From: Burkholderiales bacterium
GTDB lineage: Bacteria; Pseudomonadota; Gammaproteobacteria; Burkholderiales; SHXO01
Direction of reading: 5' to 3'
DNA length: 5,288 bases
Assembly: GCA_026125625.1 (NCBI GenBank)
Contig: JAHCKU010000251.1
Location: forward strand, 1-5,288
Shown here: in pieces, positions 1 through 5,288 of the stretch
Layout: each line of letters begins with the position of its first letter
Position numbering within the stretch: the stretch's first letter is position 1
Notes under the pieces: generated by a model
Seen by the model: only the letters and a program-made list of their open reading frames with translations
The model's database searches: none
Told to the model about the DNA's origin: nothing
Translations under genes and position numbers: made by a program

Positions 1-1
1 G

Positions 2-259
2 ATGGTGGAGGTGAAGAGCCGTCGCGTCGGCGGCGCCAACTACCAGGTCCCGGTCGAGGTTCGCTCGGTGCGCCGCACTGCGCTGGCGATGCGCTGGATC
101 CGTGATGCGGCTCGCAAGCGCAGCGAGAAGTCCATGAGCGCGCGTCTGGCGAATGAATTGTCCGAAGCCGCGGAAGGTCGCGGCGGAGCCATGAAGAAAC
201 GAGAGGAAGTTCACCGCATGGCGGAGGCGAACAAGGCCTTCAGCCACTACCGGTTCTAG
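2..259 (+). CDS. rpsG: 30S ribosomal protein S7, 3' part (5' end outside window)
   Basis: S7 is a primary assembly protein of the 30S head; it binds the 3' domain of 16S rRNA and its beta-hairpin reaches the E site. The 85 visible residues match the C-terminal half of the family: VEVKSRRVGG, then the hairpin segment YQVPVEVR, the helical RWIRDAARKR and the ending AEANKAFSHYRF. Aligned by eye to recalled E. coli S7, the fragment begins near residue 72 and ends near residue 156, so it is the short form without the E. coli K-12 tail. The ATG at position 2 is an internal Met, not the start, because about 71 residues lie upstream of the window. The stop is TAG, and fusA follows after 25 bp, as in str operons. 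In E. coli S7 represses translation of this operon through a site between rpsL and rpsG, which is not in view. Confidence 0.97.
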   Translation: MVEVKSRRVGGANYQVPVEVRSVRRTALAMRWIRDAARKRSEKSMSARLANELSEAAEGRGGAMKKREEVHRMAEANKAFSHYRF

Positions 260-284
260 CAAGCAGCAAATTCGGGGTATTCAA

Positions 285-2378
285 GTGCCACGCACCACAC
301 CTATCGAGCGATACCGCAACATTGGTATCAGCGCCCATATCGACGCCGGCAAGACCACCACCACCGAGCGCATCCTGTTCTATACCGGGGTGTCGCACAA
401 AATCGGAGAGGTGCACGATGGCGCCGCCGTGATGGATTGGATGGCGCAGGAGCGCGAGCGTGGCATCACCATTACTTCCGCTGCCACCACGTGTTTCTGG
501 AAGGGGATGGACGGCAACTATCCCGAGCACCGCATCAATATCATCGATACCCCGGGGCACGTGGACTTCACCATTGAAGTGGAGCGCTCCATGCGCGTGC
601 TCGACGGCGCCTGCCTGGTGTATTGCGCCGTAGGCGGCGTACAGCCGCAGTCGGAGACCGTTTGGCGTCAGGCGAACAAGTACGGCGTGCCGCGTCTTGC
701 ATTCGTCAACAAAATGGATCGTCAGGGGGCTGACTTCTTCAAGGTCTACAACCAGATGCGCCAGCGCCTGAAGGCGAATCCGGTTCCGATCCAGATCCCG
801 ATCGGCGCCGAGGAGCGCTTCCAGGGCGTGATCGACCTGCTGCGGATGAAGGCGATTCAGTGGGATGAGGCGTCCCTGGGCATGAAGTTCGAGCTGCGGG
901 ACATCCCGGCCGAACTCGCGGATCAGGCCAAGGAGTGGCGCGAGAAGATGCTCGAAGCCGCCGCCGAAGCCAATGAAGAACTGATGAACAAGTACCTCGA
1001 AGAGGGCGACCTCAGCGAGGCCGACCTCAAAAAGGCGTTGCGCAGCCGCACCATCGCCGGCGAGATCGTGCCCATGTTGTGCGGGTCGGCGTTCAAGAAC
1101 AAGGGCGTCCAGGCGATGCTCGATGCCGTCATCGACTACCTCCCTGCTCCGATCGACATTCCTCCGGTGAAGGGAGAAAACCAGCGCGGTGAAATAGACG
1201 AGCGCCGACCGGCGGACGACCAGCCATTCTCTGCGCTTGCGTTCAAGATCATGACCGACCCGTTCGTCGGCCAGCTGATCTTTTTCCGTGTTTACTCGGG
1301 CGTGGTCAATTCGGGCGATACCGTCTTCAACCCGGTGAAGGGCAAGAAGGAGCGCGTCGGTCGGATTCTGCAGATGCACGCCAACCAGCGCGAAGAGATC
1401 AAGGAAGTGCGCGCCGGCGACATCGCCGCTGCGGTGGGTCTGCGTGAAGCGACCACCGGCGACACGCTATGCGATCCGGACAAGCCGATCATCCTGGAGC
1501 GCATGGAGTTTCCGGAGCCCGTCATCAGCCAGGCAGTGGAGCCCAAGACCAAGGTCGACCAGGAGAAGATGGGCATCGCACTCGGACGCCTGGCGCAGGA
1601 GGATCCGTCCTTCCGCGTGCATACCGACGAGGAGTCCGGCCAGACCATCATTTCCGGCATGGGCGAATTGCACCTCGAGATCATCGTGGACCGCATGAAA
1701 CGCGAGTTCAACGTCGAGGCCAATGTCGGCAAGCCGCAGGTTGCCTACCGGGAGGCGGTGAAGAAGCCGGTAGAGATCGAAGGCAAGTTCATCAAGCAGA
1801 CCGGCGGCAAGGGACAGTACGGCCACGTCTGGCTGAAGGTCGAGCCGAACGAGGCGGGCAAGGGTTTCGAATTCGTCGATGCCATCAAGGGCGGCGTGGT
1901 GCCGCGCGAGTACATCCCTGCGGTGGGCAAGGGGGTGGCGGATGCGACCAAGGCCGGCGTGCTGGCCGGCTACCCGGTGGTGGACGTCAAAGTCACGCTG
2001 TTCGACGGTTCCTATCACGAGGTCGACTCTTCGGAGAATGCCTTCAAGATGGCCGGCTCGATGGCCTTCAAGGACGGCATGCGCAAGGCAAACCCCGTGC
2101 TGCTGGAACCCATGATGGCGGTCGAAGTCGAGACCCCCGAGGATTTCATGGGCAACGTCGTGGGTGATCTATCCTCGCGTCGCGGGATGATCCAGGGCAT
2201 GGACGATCAGGTAGGTGGCATCAAGGTAGTGAAAGCCGAGGTCCCGCTCGCCGAGATGTTCGGTTACTCCACCACGTTGCGCTCGCTCACTCAGGGACGA
2301 GCCACTTACACCATGGAGTTCAAGCAGTACTCCGAGGCGCCCAAGAACGTGGCGGACGCAATCATCAACAAGAAATAG
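285..2378 (+). CDS. fusA: Elongation factor G (EF-G), GTPase of ribosomal translocation
   Basis: EF-G is a cytosolic GTPase that moves tRNA-mRNA through the ribosome and, with RRF, splits ribosomes for recycling. The protein has 697 residues (E. coli 704) and is full length. GTPase motifs are all present: P-loop AHIDAGKTT (17-25), switch I RGITI (59-63), DTPGH (88-92), NKMD (142-145) and SAFK (268-271). Domain II follows from about 300, domain III from about 405, domain IV from about 485 (TGGKGQYGH at 506-514, tip His578 in GSYHEVDSSE) and domain V from about 605. Full conservation points to the canonical translocating EF-G rather than a ribosome-protection paralogue or EF-G2. The start is GTG at 285, giving the usual MxRTTPI N-terminus; the only Shine-Dalgarno-like element is a weak GGGG at 274-277. 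Codon use is GGC/TTC/ACC-rich, unlike the tuf gene 39 bp downstream. Confidence 0.99.
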   Translation: MPRTTPIERYRNIGISAHIDAGKTTTTERILFYTGVSHKIGEVHDGAAVMDWMAQERERGITITSAATTCFWKGMDGNYPEHRINIIDTPGHVDFTIEVERSMRVLDGACLVYCAVGGVQPQSETVWRQANKYGVPRLAFVNKMDRQGADFFKVYNQMRQRLKANPVPIQIPIGAEERFQGVIDLLRMKAIQWDEASLGMKFELRDIPAELADQAKEWREKMLEAAAEANEELMNKYLEEGDLSEADLKKALRSRTIAGEIVPMLCGSAFKNKGVQAMLDAVIDYLPAPIDIPPVKGENQRGEIDERRPADDQPFSALAFKIMTDPFVGQLIFFRVYSGVVNSGDTVFNPVKGKKERVGRILQMHANQREEIKEVRAGDIAAAVGLREATTGDTLCDPDKPIILERMEFPEPVISQAVEPKTKVDQEKMGIALGRLAQEDPSFRVHTDEESGQTIISGMGELHLEIIVDRMKREFNVEANVGKPQVAYREAVKKPVEIEGKFIKQTGGKGQYGHVWLKVEPNEAGKGFEFVDAIKGGVVPREYIPAVGKGVADATKAGVLAGYPVVDVKVTLFDGSYHEVDSSENAFKMAGSMAFKDGMRKANPVLLEPMMAVEVETPEDFMGNVVGDLSSRRGMIQGMDDQVGGIKVVKAEVPLAEMFGYSTTLRSLTQGRATYTMEFKQYSEAPKNVADAIINKK

Positions 2379-2417
2379 CACAAGCACAGTCAGTCTGGTA
2401 TCTGAGGAATTTCGATC

Positions 2418-3608
2418 ATGGCGAAGGGAAAATTTGAGCGGACCAAGCCGCACGTGAACGTAGGGACGATAGGTCACGTGGACCATGGGAAGACGACGCT
2501 GACGGCGGCCATTACGCACGTGCTGAGCAAGAAGTTTGGAGGGGAGGCGCGGGGTTACGATCAGATCGACAACGCGCCGGAGGAGAAGGCGCGTGGGATC
2601 ACGATCAACACGGCGCACGTGGAATACGAGACGGCCAACCGGCACTATGCGCACGTGGACTGTCCAGGGCACGCGGATTACGTGAAGAACATGATCACGG
2701 GGGCGGCGCAGATGGACGGGGCGATATTGGTGGTCTCGGCCGCCGATGGGCCGATGCCGCAGACGCGCGAGCACATCTTGCTGGCGCGCCAGGTAGGGGT
2801 TCCCTACATCGTGGTGTTTTTGAACAAGGCCGACATGGTCGATGACAAGGAGCTGCTCGAGCTGGTGGAGATGGAGGTTCGGGAGCTGTTGAGCAAGTAC
2901 GAGTTTCCGGGTGATAGCACGCCGATCGTGATTGGCTCGGCGCTCAAGGCGCTGGAGGGGGAGAAGGGGGAGCTTGGAGAGGAGGCGATCTACAAGCTGG
3001 CCGAGGCGCTGGACAGCTACATCCCGCAGCCGAAGCGGGCGTTGGATGGGCCGTTTTTGATGCCGGTGGAGGATGTGTTTTCGATCTCGGGGCGAGGCAC
3101 GGTGGTGACGGGACGTGTCGAGCGCGGGGTGGTGAAGGTGGGCGATGAGATCGAGATTGTAGGCATCCGGGCGACGCAAAAGACGGTGTGCACGGGCGTG
3201 GAGATGTTTCGCAAGCTGCTCGATCAGGGGCAGGCTGGGGACAATGTAGGGGTGTTGCTGCGTGGGACCAAGCGCGAGGATGTGGAGCGCGGCCAGGTGT
3301 TGGCCAAGCCGGGGTCGATCACGCCGCATACGAAGTTTCAGGCCGAGGTGTATGTGCTGAGCAAGGAAGAGGGGGGGCGGCACACGCCGTTTTTCAATGG
3401 GTATCGGCCGCAGTTTTACTTTCGGACCACGGACGTGACGGGCTCGATCGAGCTGCCGCAGGGGACCGAGATGGTGATGCCTGGGGACAACATTGGGATG
3501 GTGGTGACGCTGATAGCGCCCATTGCGATGGAGGAGGGGTTGCGCTTTGCCATTCGCGAGGGCGGGCGCACGGTGGGTGCCGGTGTCGTCGCTAAAGTCC
3601 TGGAGTAG
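2418..3608 (+). CDS. tuf: Elongation factor Tu (EF-Tu), aminoacyl-tRNA delivery GTPase
   Basis: EF-Tu carries aminoacyl-tRNA to the ribosomal A site as a GTP-bound ternary complex. The 396-residue protein is complete (E. coli 394). Visible motifs are the P-loop GHVDHGKT (19-26), switch I RGITI (59-63), DCPGH (81-85) with catalytic His85, NKAD (136-139, where E. coli has NKCD) and SAL (174-176). Beta-barrel domain II starts near 207 and domain III near 305, the latter with the conserved GGRHTPFF and GYRPQFYFRTTDVTG segments. ATG at 2418 is preceded by TGAGGA (2403-2408). Codon use is strongly atypical for the region: GGG for 27 of 44 glycines, TTT for 12 of 13 phenylalanines and ACG for 23 of 27 threonines. 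The last ten codons shift toward GGT/GTC/GCT. The left flank is that of tufA (fusA) and the right flank that of tufB (trnW-secE), so I do not assign A or B. Residue 360 is Gly where the E. coli protein has Lys (PGDNIKM). Confidence 0.99.
   Translation: MAKGKFERTKPHVNVGTIGHVDHGKTTLTAAITHVLSKKFGGEARGYDQIDNAPEEKARGITINTAHVEYETANRHYAHVDCPGHADYVKNMITGAAQMDGAILVVSAADGPMPQTREHILLARQVGVPYIVVFLNKADMVDDKELLELVEMEVRELLSKYEFPGDSTPIVIGSALKALEGEKGELGEEAIYKLAEALDSYIPQPKRALDGPFLMPVEDVFSISGRGTVVTGRVERGVVKVGDEIEIVGIRATQKTVCTGVEMFRKLLDQGQAGDNVGVLLRGTKREDVERGQVLAKPGSITPHTKFQAEVYVLSKEEGGRHTPFFNGYRPQFYFRTTDVTGSIELPQGTEMVMPGDNIGMVVTLIAPIAMEEGLRFAIREGGRTVGAGVVAKVLE
3371..3377 (+). repeat. G7 homopolymer inside tuf
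   Basis: Seven consecutive G residues span the end of Glu318 and the whole of Gly319 and Gly320 (GAG GGG GGG CGG). The run exists only because both glycines use GGG. Any one-base slip would truncate an essential protein. The reading frame here is intact and continues through the conserved GGRHTPFF segment, so the base count is right in this sequence. Confidence 0.95.
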
Positions 3609-3644
3609 CACCCGGCGCGGTGATTTAGAACTAACGAGGATTAC

Positions 3645-3717
3645 AGGCCAATAGCTCAATTGGTAGAGCGTCGGTCTCCAAAACCGAAGGTTGGGGGTTC
3701 GAGACCCTCTTGGCCTG
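3645..3717 (+). tRNA. trnW: tRNA-Trp, anticodon CCA
   Basis: A complete cloverleaf can be drawn. The acceptor stem 3645-3651 (AGGCCAA) pairs with 3710-3716 (TTGGCCT), with discriminator G3717. The D stem GCTC (3654-3657) pairs with GAGC (3666-3669) around loop AATTGGTA. The anticodon stem TCGGT (3671-3675) pairs with ACCGA (3683-3687), and the loop CTCCAAA places anticodon CCA at 3678-3680, reading the Trp codon UGG. The variable loop is AGGTT. The T stem 3693-3697 pairs with 3705-3709, with one G-U pair, around loop TTCGAGA. The sequence continues CCC rather than CCA at 3718-3720, so the 3' CCA is apparently not fully encoded and would be completed by the CCA-adding enzyme. It lies 36 bp after tuf and 55 bp before secE, the usual tuf-trnW-secE position, and is probably cut from a shared transcript by RNase P and 3' nucleases. 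Confidence 0.97.
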
Positions 3718-3772
3718 CCCTGCCTCATCCCTGCTAACTTGAACGTACCGGTGCGCGCTGCAAGCCGTAAAC

Positions 3773-4123
3773 ATGCTGGATAAGATCAAGCTCGCCATTG
3801 CCTTCATCATCGTGATCGCTGGCATTTGGGGCTTCTATCAATTGGGCGCCAGTCCGATGATTGCCCGTGTCGGCGCCATCCTGGGCGGTATCGTCGTGGC
3901 CCTCGCCTTGGCGTGGACGACCGAGCAGGGGAAGCGCTTCTACGCCTATACCCAGGACGCAATCACGGAAACGAAGAAGGTGGCATGGCCCACGCGCAAG
4001 GAGACCATGCAATCGACCGGCGTGGTGGTCGCTTTCGTGATCGTCATGGCCGTGTTTCTGTGGATCGTCGATGCACTGCTCGCCTGGATCGTCGAGCTGA
4101 TGATTGGCTCGGGAGGCGTGTGA
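3773..4123 (+). CDS. secE: Preprotein translocase subunit SecE
   Basis: SecE is the clamp subunit of the SecYEG channel in the inner membrane, required for protein export and membrane insertion. The 116-residue protein has three predicted membrane helices, at about 7-24, 30-48 and 82-110, as in the three-helix E. coli type (127 residues). Between helices 2 and 3 lies the conserved amphipathic and cytoplasmic segment ETKKVAWPTRKET (66-78) that holds SecY. ATG at 3773 is the only plausible start: the same frame meets a TGA at 3740-3742 with no ATG, GTG or TTG in between. No Shine-Dalgarno motif precedes it (GCAAGCCGTAAAC). It follows trnW and overlaps nusG by one base, so the two are almost certainly translated from one message. 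Identification rests on the family motif, topology and the secE-nusG-rplK context. Confidence 0.97.
   Translation: MLDKIKLAIAFIIVIAGIWGFYQLGASPMIARVGAILGGIVVALALAWTTEQGKRFYAYTQDAITETKKVAWPTRKETMQSTGVVVAFVIVMAVFLWIVDALLAWIVELMIGSGGV
4111..4116 (+). promoter_or_regulatory. Shine-Dalgarno site for nusG, inside secE
   Basis: GGGAGG lies six bases before the nusG ATG and within the last codons of secE. It supports ATG 4123 as the nusG start and fits coupled translation through the TGATG stop-start overlap. Confidence 0.8.
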
Positions 4124-4656
4124 TGGCAAAACGTTGGTACGTCGTGCATGCCTATTCGGGGTTCGAGAAGAGCGTTGCCCGCAATCTGAAGGAACGCATC
4201 GAGCGCGCTGGCATGCAGGAGCTCTTCGGTCAGATCCTGGTGCCGGTCGAAGAGGTCGTGGAGATGAAGAGCGGCCAGAAGAACATCAGCGAGCGGAAGT
4301 TCTTCCCCGGCTACGTTCTGGTCGAAATGGATATGACCGACGACAGCTGGCACCTGGTGAAGAACACGCCCAAGGTGACCGGCTTCGTGGGTGGATCGGC
4401 CATGCGTCCGACACCGATCAGCGAAAAGGAAGTGCAGGCAATCCTTCAGCAGATCCAGGAAGGCGTCGAGAAGCCCAAGCCCAAGATTCTGTTCGAGGCC
4501 GGTGAGGGTGTGCGCGTGCGGGAGGGGCCGTTCACCGACTTCCACGGAACCGTCGAAGAAGTCAACTACGACAAGAACAAGTTGCGGGTATCGGTATCCA
4601 TCTTCGGGCGTGCCACGCCCGTCGAGCTGGATTTTTCGCAGGTCGAGAAGGCCTGA
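4123..4656 (+). CDS. nusG: Transcription elongation/termination factor NusG
   Basis: NusG binds RNA polymerase and suppresses pausing; its C-terminal domain links it either to ribosomal S10 (transcription-translation coupling) or to Rho (termination). The 177-residue protein (E. coli 181) begins MAKRWYVVHAYSGFE, the start of the NGN domain (about 1-105, including FFPGYVLVEMDM and NTPKVTGFVGG). After a linker comes the KOW domain (about 120-177, with GEGVRVREGPF and GTVEEV), ending SIFGRATPVELDFSQVEKA. Phe161 corresponds to E. coli Phe165, which contacts S10 and Rho. The frame stays open well upstream (to 3826), but that part is a shadow of secE. ATG 4123 is chosen for its GGGAGG site, the family N-terminus and the one-base overlap with the secE stop. 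It is not RfaH, given the canonical KOW ending and the operon position. Confidence 0.98.
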   Translation: MAKRWYVVHAYSGFEKSVARNLKERIERAGMQELFGQILVPVEEVVEMKSGQKNISERKFFPGYVLVEMDMTDDSWHLVKNTPKVTGFVGGSAMRPTPISEKEVQAILQQIQEGVEKPKPKILFEAGEGVRVREGPFTDFHGTVEEVNYDKNKLRVSVSIFGRATPVELDFSQVEKA

Positions 4657-4681
4657 GATTGAGGCGGGCAGTCCCGCTGAC

Positions 4682-4714
4682 GGGGAGGATGCTTTCGGGC
4701 GTCCGTTACCACCC
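4682..4714 (+). promoter_or_regulatory. Putative L1-binding leader of the rplK-rplA message
   Basis: In E. coli, ribosomal protein L1 represses the L11-L1 message by binding a leader element upstream of rplK that imitates its 23S rRNA site: two helices parted by an asymmetric loop. Here 4687-4692 (GGATGC) can pair with 4699-4704 (GCGTCC), with one U-G pair, around the hexaloop TTTCGG. Below it is an asymmetric loop (A4686 against GTTA at 4705-4708) and then a short G-C helix (4684-4685 with 4709-4710; an alternative uses 4682-4684 with 4712-4714). The flanks GGGGAGG and TTACCACCC resemble, from memory, the L1 region of E. coli 23S rRNA and the E. coli rplK leader. The element sits 16 bases before the rplK start and close to its Shine-Dalgarno. 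Pairing is seen directly; the L1 assignment is inference. Confidence 0.55.
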
Positions 4715-4718
4715 ACTC

Positions 4719-4726
4719 TAGGAGAG
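4719..4726 (+). promoter_or_regulatory. Shine-Dalgarno site for rplK
   Basis: TAGGAGAG ends four bases before the GTG start at 4731 and supports that codon as the initiator. It directly follows the putative L1 element, so L1 binding there could block ribosome loading. Confidence 0.8.
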
Positions 4727-4730
4727 CCAC

Positions 4731-5162
4731 GTGGCAAAGAAGATTGTCGGGTTCATCAAGCTGCAAGTCCCGGCCGGGAAGGCCAATCCGAGTCCACCCA
4801 TCGGTCCGGCGCTGGGCCAGCGCGGTTTGAACATCATGGAATTCTGCAAGGCGTTCAACGCCAAGACCCAGGGCATGGAGCCCGGTCTGCCGATTCCGGT
4901 GGTGATCACCGCCTTCGCCGACAAGTCCTTCACGTTCATCATGAAGACTCCGCCGGCCACGATCCTGATCAAGAAGGCCGCCGGGATCCAGAAGGGTTCG
5001 GCCAAGCCGCACACCGACAAGGTCGGGAAGATCACTCGTGCCCAGGTCGAGGACATCGCCAAGGCCAAGCAGCCGGACCTCACCGCTGCCGACCTCGAAG
5101 CCGCCGTGCGCACCATCGCCGGTTCCGCCCGCAGCATGGGCATCACCGTGGAGGGCCTGTAA
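4731..5162 (+). CDS. rplK: 50S ribosomal protein L11
   Basis: L11 binds the GTPase-associated centre of 23S rRNA, where EF-G and EF-Tu act and where thiostrepton binds; it is also needed for RelA activation. The 143-residue protein (E. coli 142) has the N-terminal domain with the proline-rich NPSPPIGPALGQRG (19-32), NIMEFCKAFNAKT (34-46) and GLPIPVVIT. The rRNA-binding C-terminal domain includes TPPATILIKKAAGIQKGS, KVGKITRAQVEDIA and a terminal RSMGITVEGL. The start is GTG, chosen for the MAKK N-terminus and the GGAG site just upstream. It lies 74 bp after nusG and only two bases before rplA, with which it forms the usual co-regulated pair. Confidence 0.99.
   Translation: MAKKIVGFIKLQVPAGKANPSPPIGPALGQRGLNIMEFCKAFNAKTQGMEPGLPIPVVITAFADKSFTFIMKTPPATILIKKAAGIQKGSAKPHTDKVGKITRAQVEDIAKAKQPDLTAADLEAAVRTIAGSARSMGITVEGL
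5150..5155 (+). promoter_or_regulatory. Shine-Dalgarno site for rplA, inside rplK
   Basis: GGAGGG lies in the last codons of rplK (Val-Glu-Gly), nine bases before the rplA ATG. With a two-base intergenic gap, this favours translational coupling of L1 to L11, which is how L1 bound at the rplK leader controls both proteins in E. coli. Confidence 0.75.
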
Positions 5163-5164
5163 TC

Positions 5165-5288
5165 ATGGCGAAGCTGTCCAAGCGAGTTCAGGCGCTGCGC
5201 GCCAAGGTTGACCGCAACCAGGCCTATCCGGTCGCCGACGCCCTGCGTCTGGTCAAGGAGTGCGCCACCGCCAAGTTCGACGAGTCGA
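5165..5288 (+). CDS. rplA: 50S ribosomal protein L1, N-terminal part (cut by window end)
   Basis: L1 forms the mobile L1 stalk that guides deacylated tRNA out of the E site, and in E. coli it is the repressor of its own rplK-rplA message. Only 41 full codons are visible. They read MAKLSKRVQALRAKVD, then YPVADALRLVKECATAKFDES, which matches the family start (E. coli MAKLTKRM with LLKELATAKFVES). The usual length is about 230 residues, so most of the gene lies beyond the window. ATG 5165 is supported by GGAGGG at 5150-5155 and by the two-base spacing from the rplK stop. No frameshift is seen in the visible part. Confidence 0.97.
   Translation, partial: MAKLSKRVQALRAKVDRNQAYPVADALRLVKECATAKFDES

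Noticed and set aside
240..1379. A 379-residue open frame on the minus strand opposite fusA
   Set aside because: It is antisense to conserved EF-G codons in GC-rich DNA, is low in complexity (His, Leu, Arg, Asp, Val), has no recognisable domain, and shows no ribosome site.
1469..2167. A 232-residue frame within fusA on the same strand
   Set aside because: It is an out-of-frame shadow of EF-G with Gly/Arg-rich filler composition; the EF-G frame is continuous and conserved throughout.
2379..2417. A promoter or terminator between fusA and tuf
   Set aside because: The 39 bases hold only the tuf Shine-Dalgarno; there is no hairpin with a T-run and no -35/-10 pair. A promoter inside fusA, as known in E. 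coli, could exist but I could not identify one.
3609..3626. A possible terminator after tuf: CACC (3609-3612) with GGTG (3619-3622), then ATTT
   Set aside because: The stem is only four pairs and the T-run three bases. The tRNA gene begins about 20 bases later, and tuf-trnW are usually co-transcribed. Not strong enough to call.
2169..3728. A 519-residue open frame on the minus strand across the whole of tuf and the tRNA
   Set aside because: It lies opposite a perfectly conserved EF-Tu and a tRNA. Its sequence is rich in Arg, His, Leu and Pro with no domain pattern, as expected from reversing NNG-rich codons. The unusual tuf codon use explains its length.
3739..3772. A promoter before secE starting at TTGAAC (3739-3744)
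   Set aside because: At 17 bases downstream there is no -10-like hexamer (AAGCCG), and the next A/T-rich hexamer is at an unsuitable distance.
3946..4737. A 263-residue minus-strand frame opposite secE and nusG
   Set aside because: It is antisense to two conserved genes with no family features of its own.

Overview
The window is a contiguous block of housekeeping translation genes, all on the + strand, from a GC-rich proteobacterium. The EF-G, EF-Tu, NusG and L11 proteins look gammaproteobacterial, judged by recalled similarity to Escherichia coli and Xanthomonas/Pseudomonas-type proteins; no search was run. No mobile element, CRISPR array, defence system or unknown protein family is visible, and coding density is very high (longest gene-free stretch 74 bp).

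Layout: the 3' part of rpsG (S7) ends at 259. It is followed by fusA (EF-G, 285-2378) and tuf (EF-Tu, 2418-3608), which is the end of a classical str operon. After 36 bp comes tRNA-Trp(CCA) (3645-3717). Then follow secE (3773-4123), nusG (4123-4656, overlapping secE by one base), a 74 bp leader that resembles an L1 translational-control site, rplK (L11, 4731-5162) and the start of rplA (L1, 5165 onward, cut by the window end).

Together these genes supply translocation (EF-G), aminoacyl-tRNA delivery (EF-Tu), the L11/L1 stalk proteins of the 50S subunit, one tRNA, a SecYEG translocon subunit and the transcription factor NusG. The gene content is ordinary but two things are not. First, the order joins the left context of a tufA gene (rpsG-fusA-tuf) to the right context of a tufB gene (tuf-trnW-secE-nusG-rplK). 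In Pseudomonas-type genomes these are two separate tuf loci, with rpoBC and the str operon between them. The join could be a real rearrangement, a duplication or circle formed by recombination between tuf copies, or an assembly collapse across near-identical tuf repeats. Second, tuf has a codon profile very unlike its neighbours (Gly GGG 27 of 44 and Phe TTT 12 of 13, against 7 of 61 and 2 of 27 in fusA), which is unexpected for one of the most highly expressed genes in a cell. I found no convincing new biological system here.
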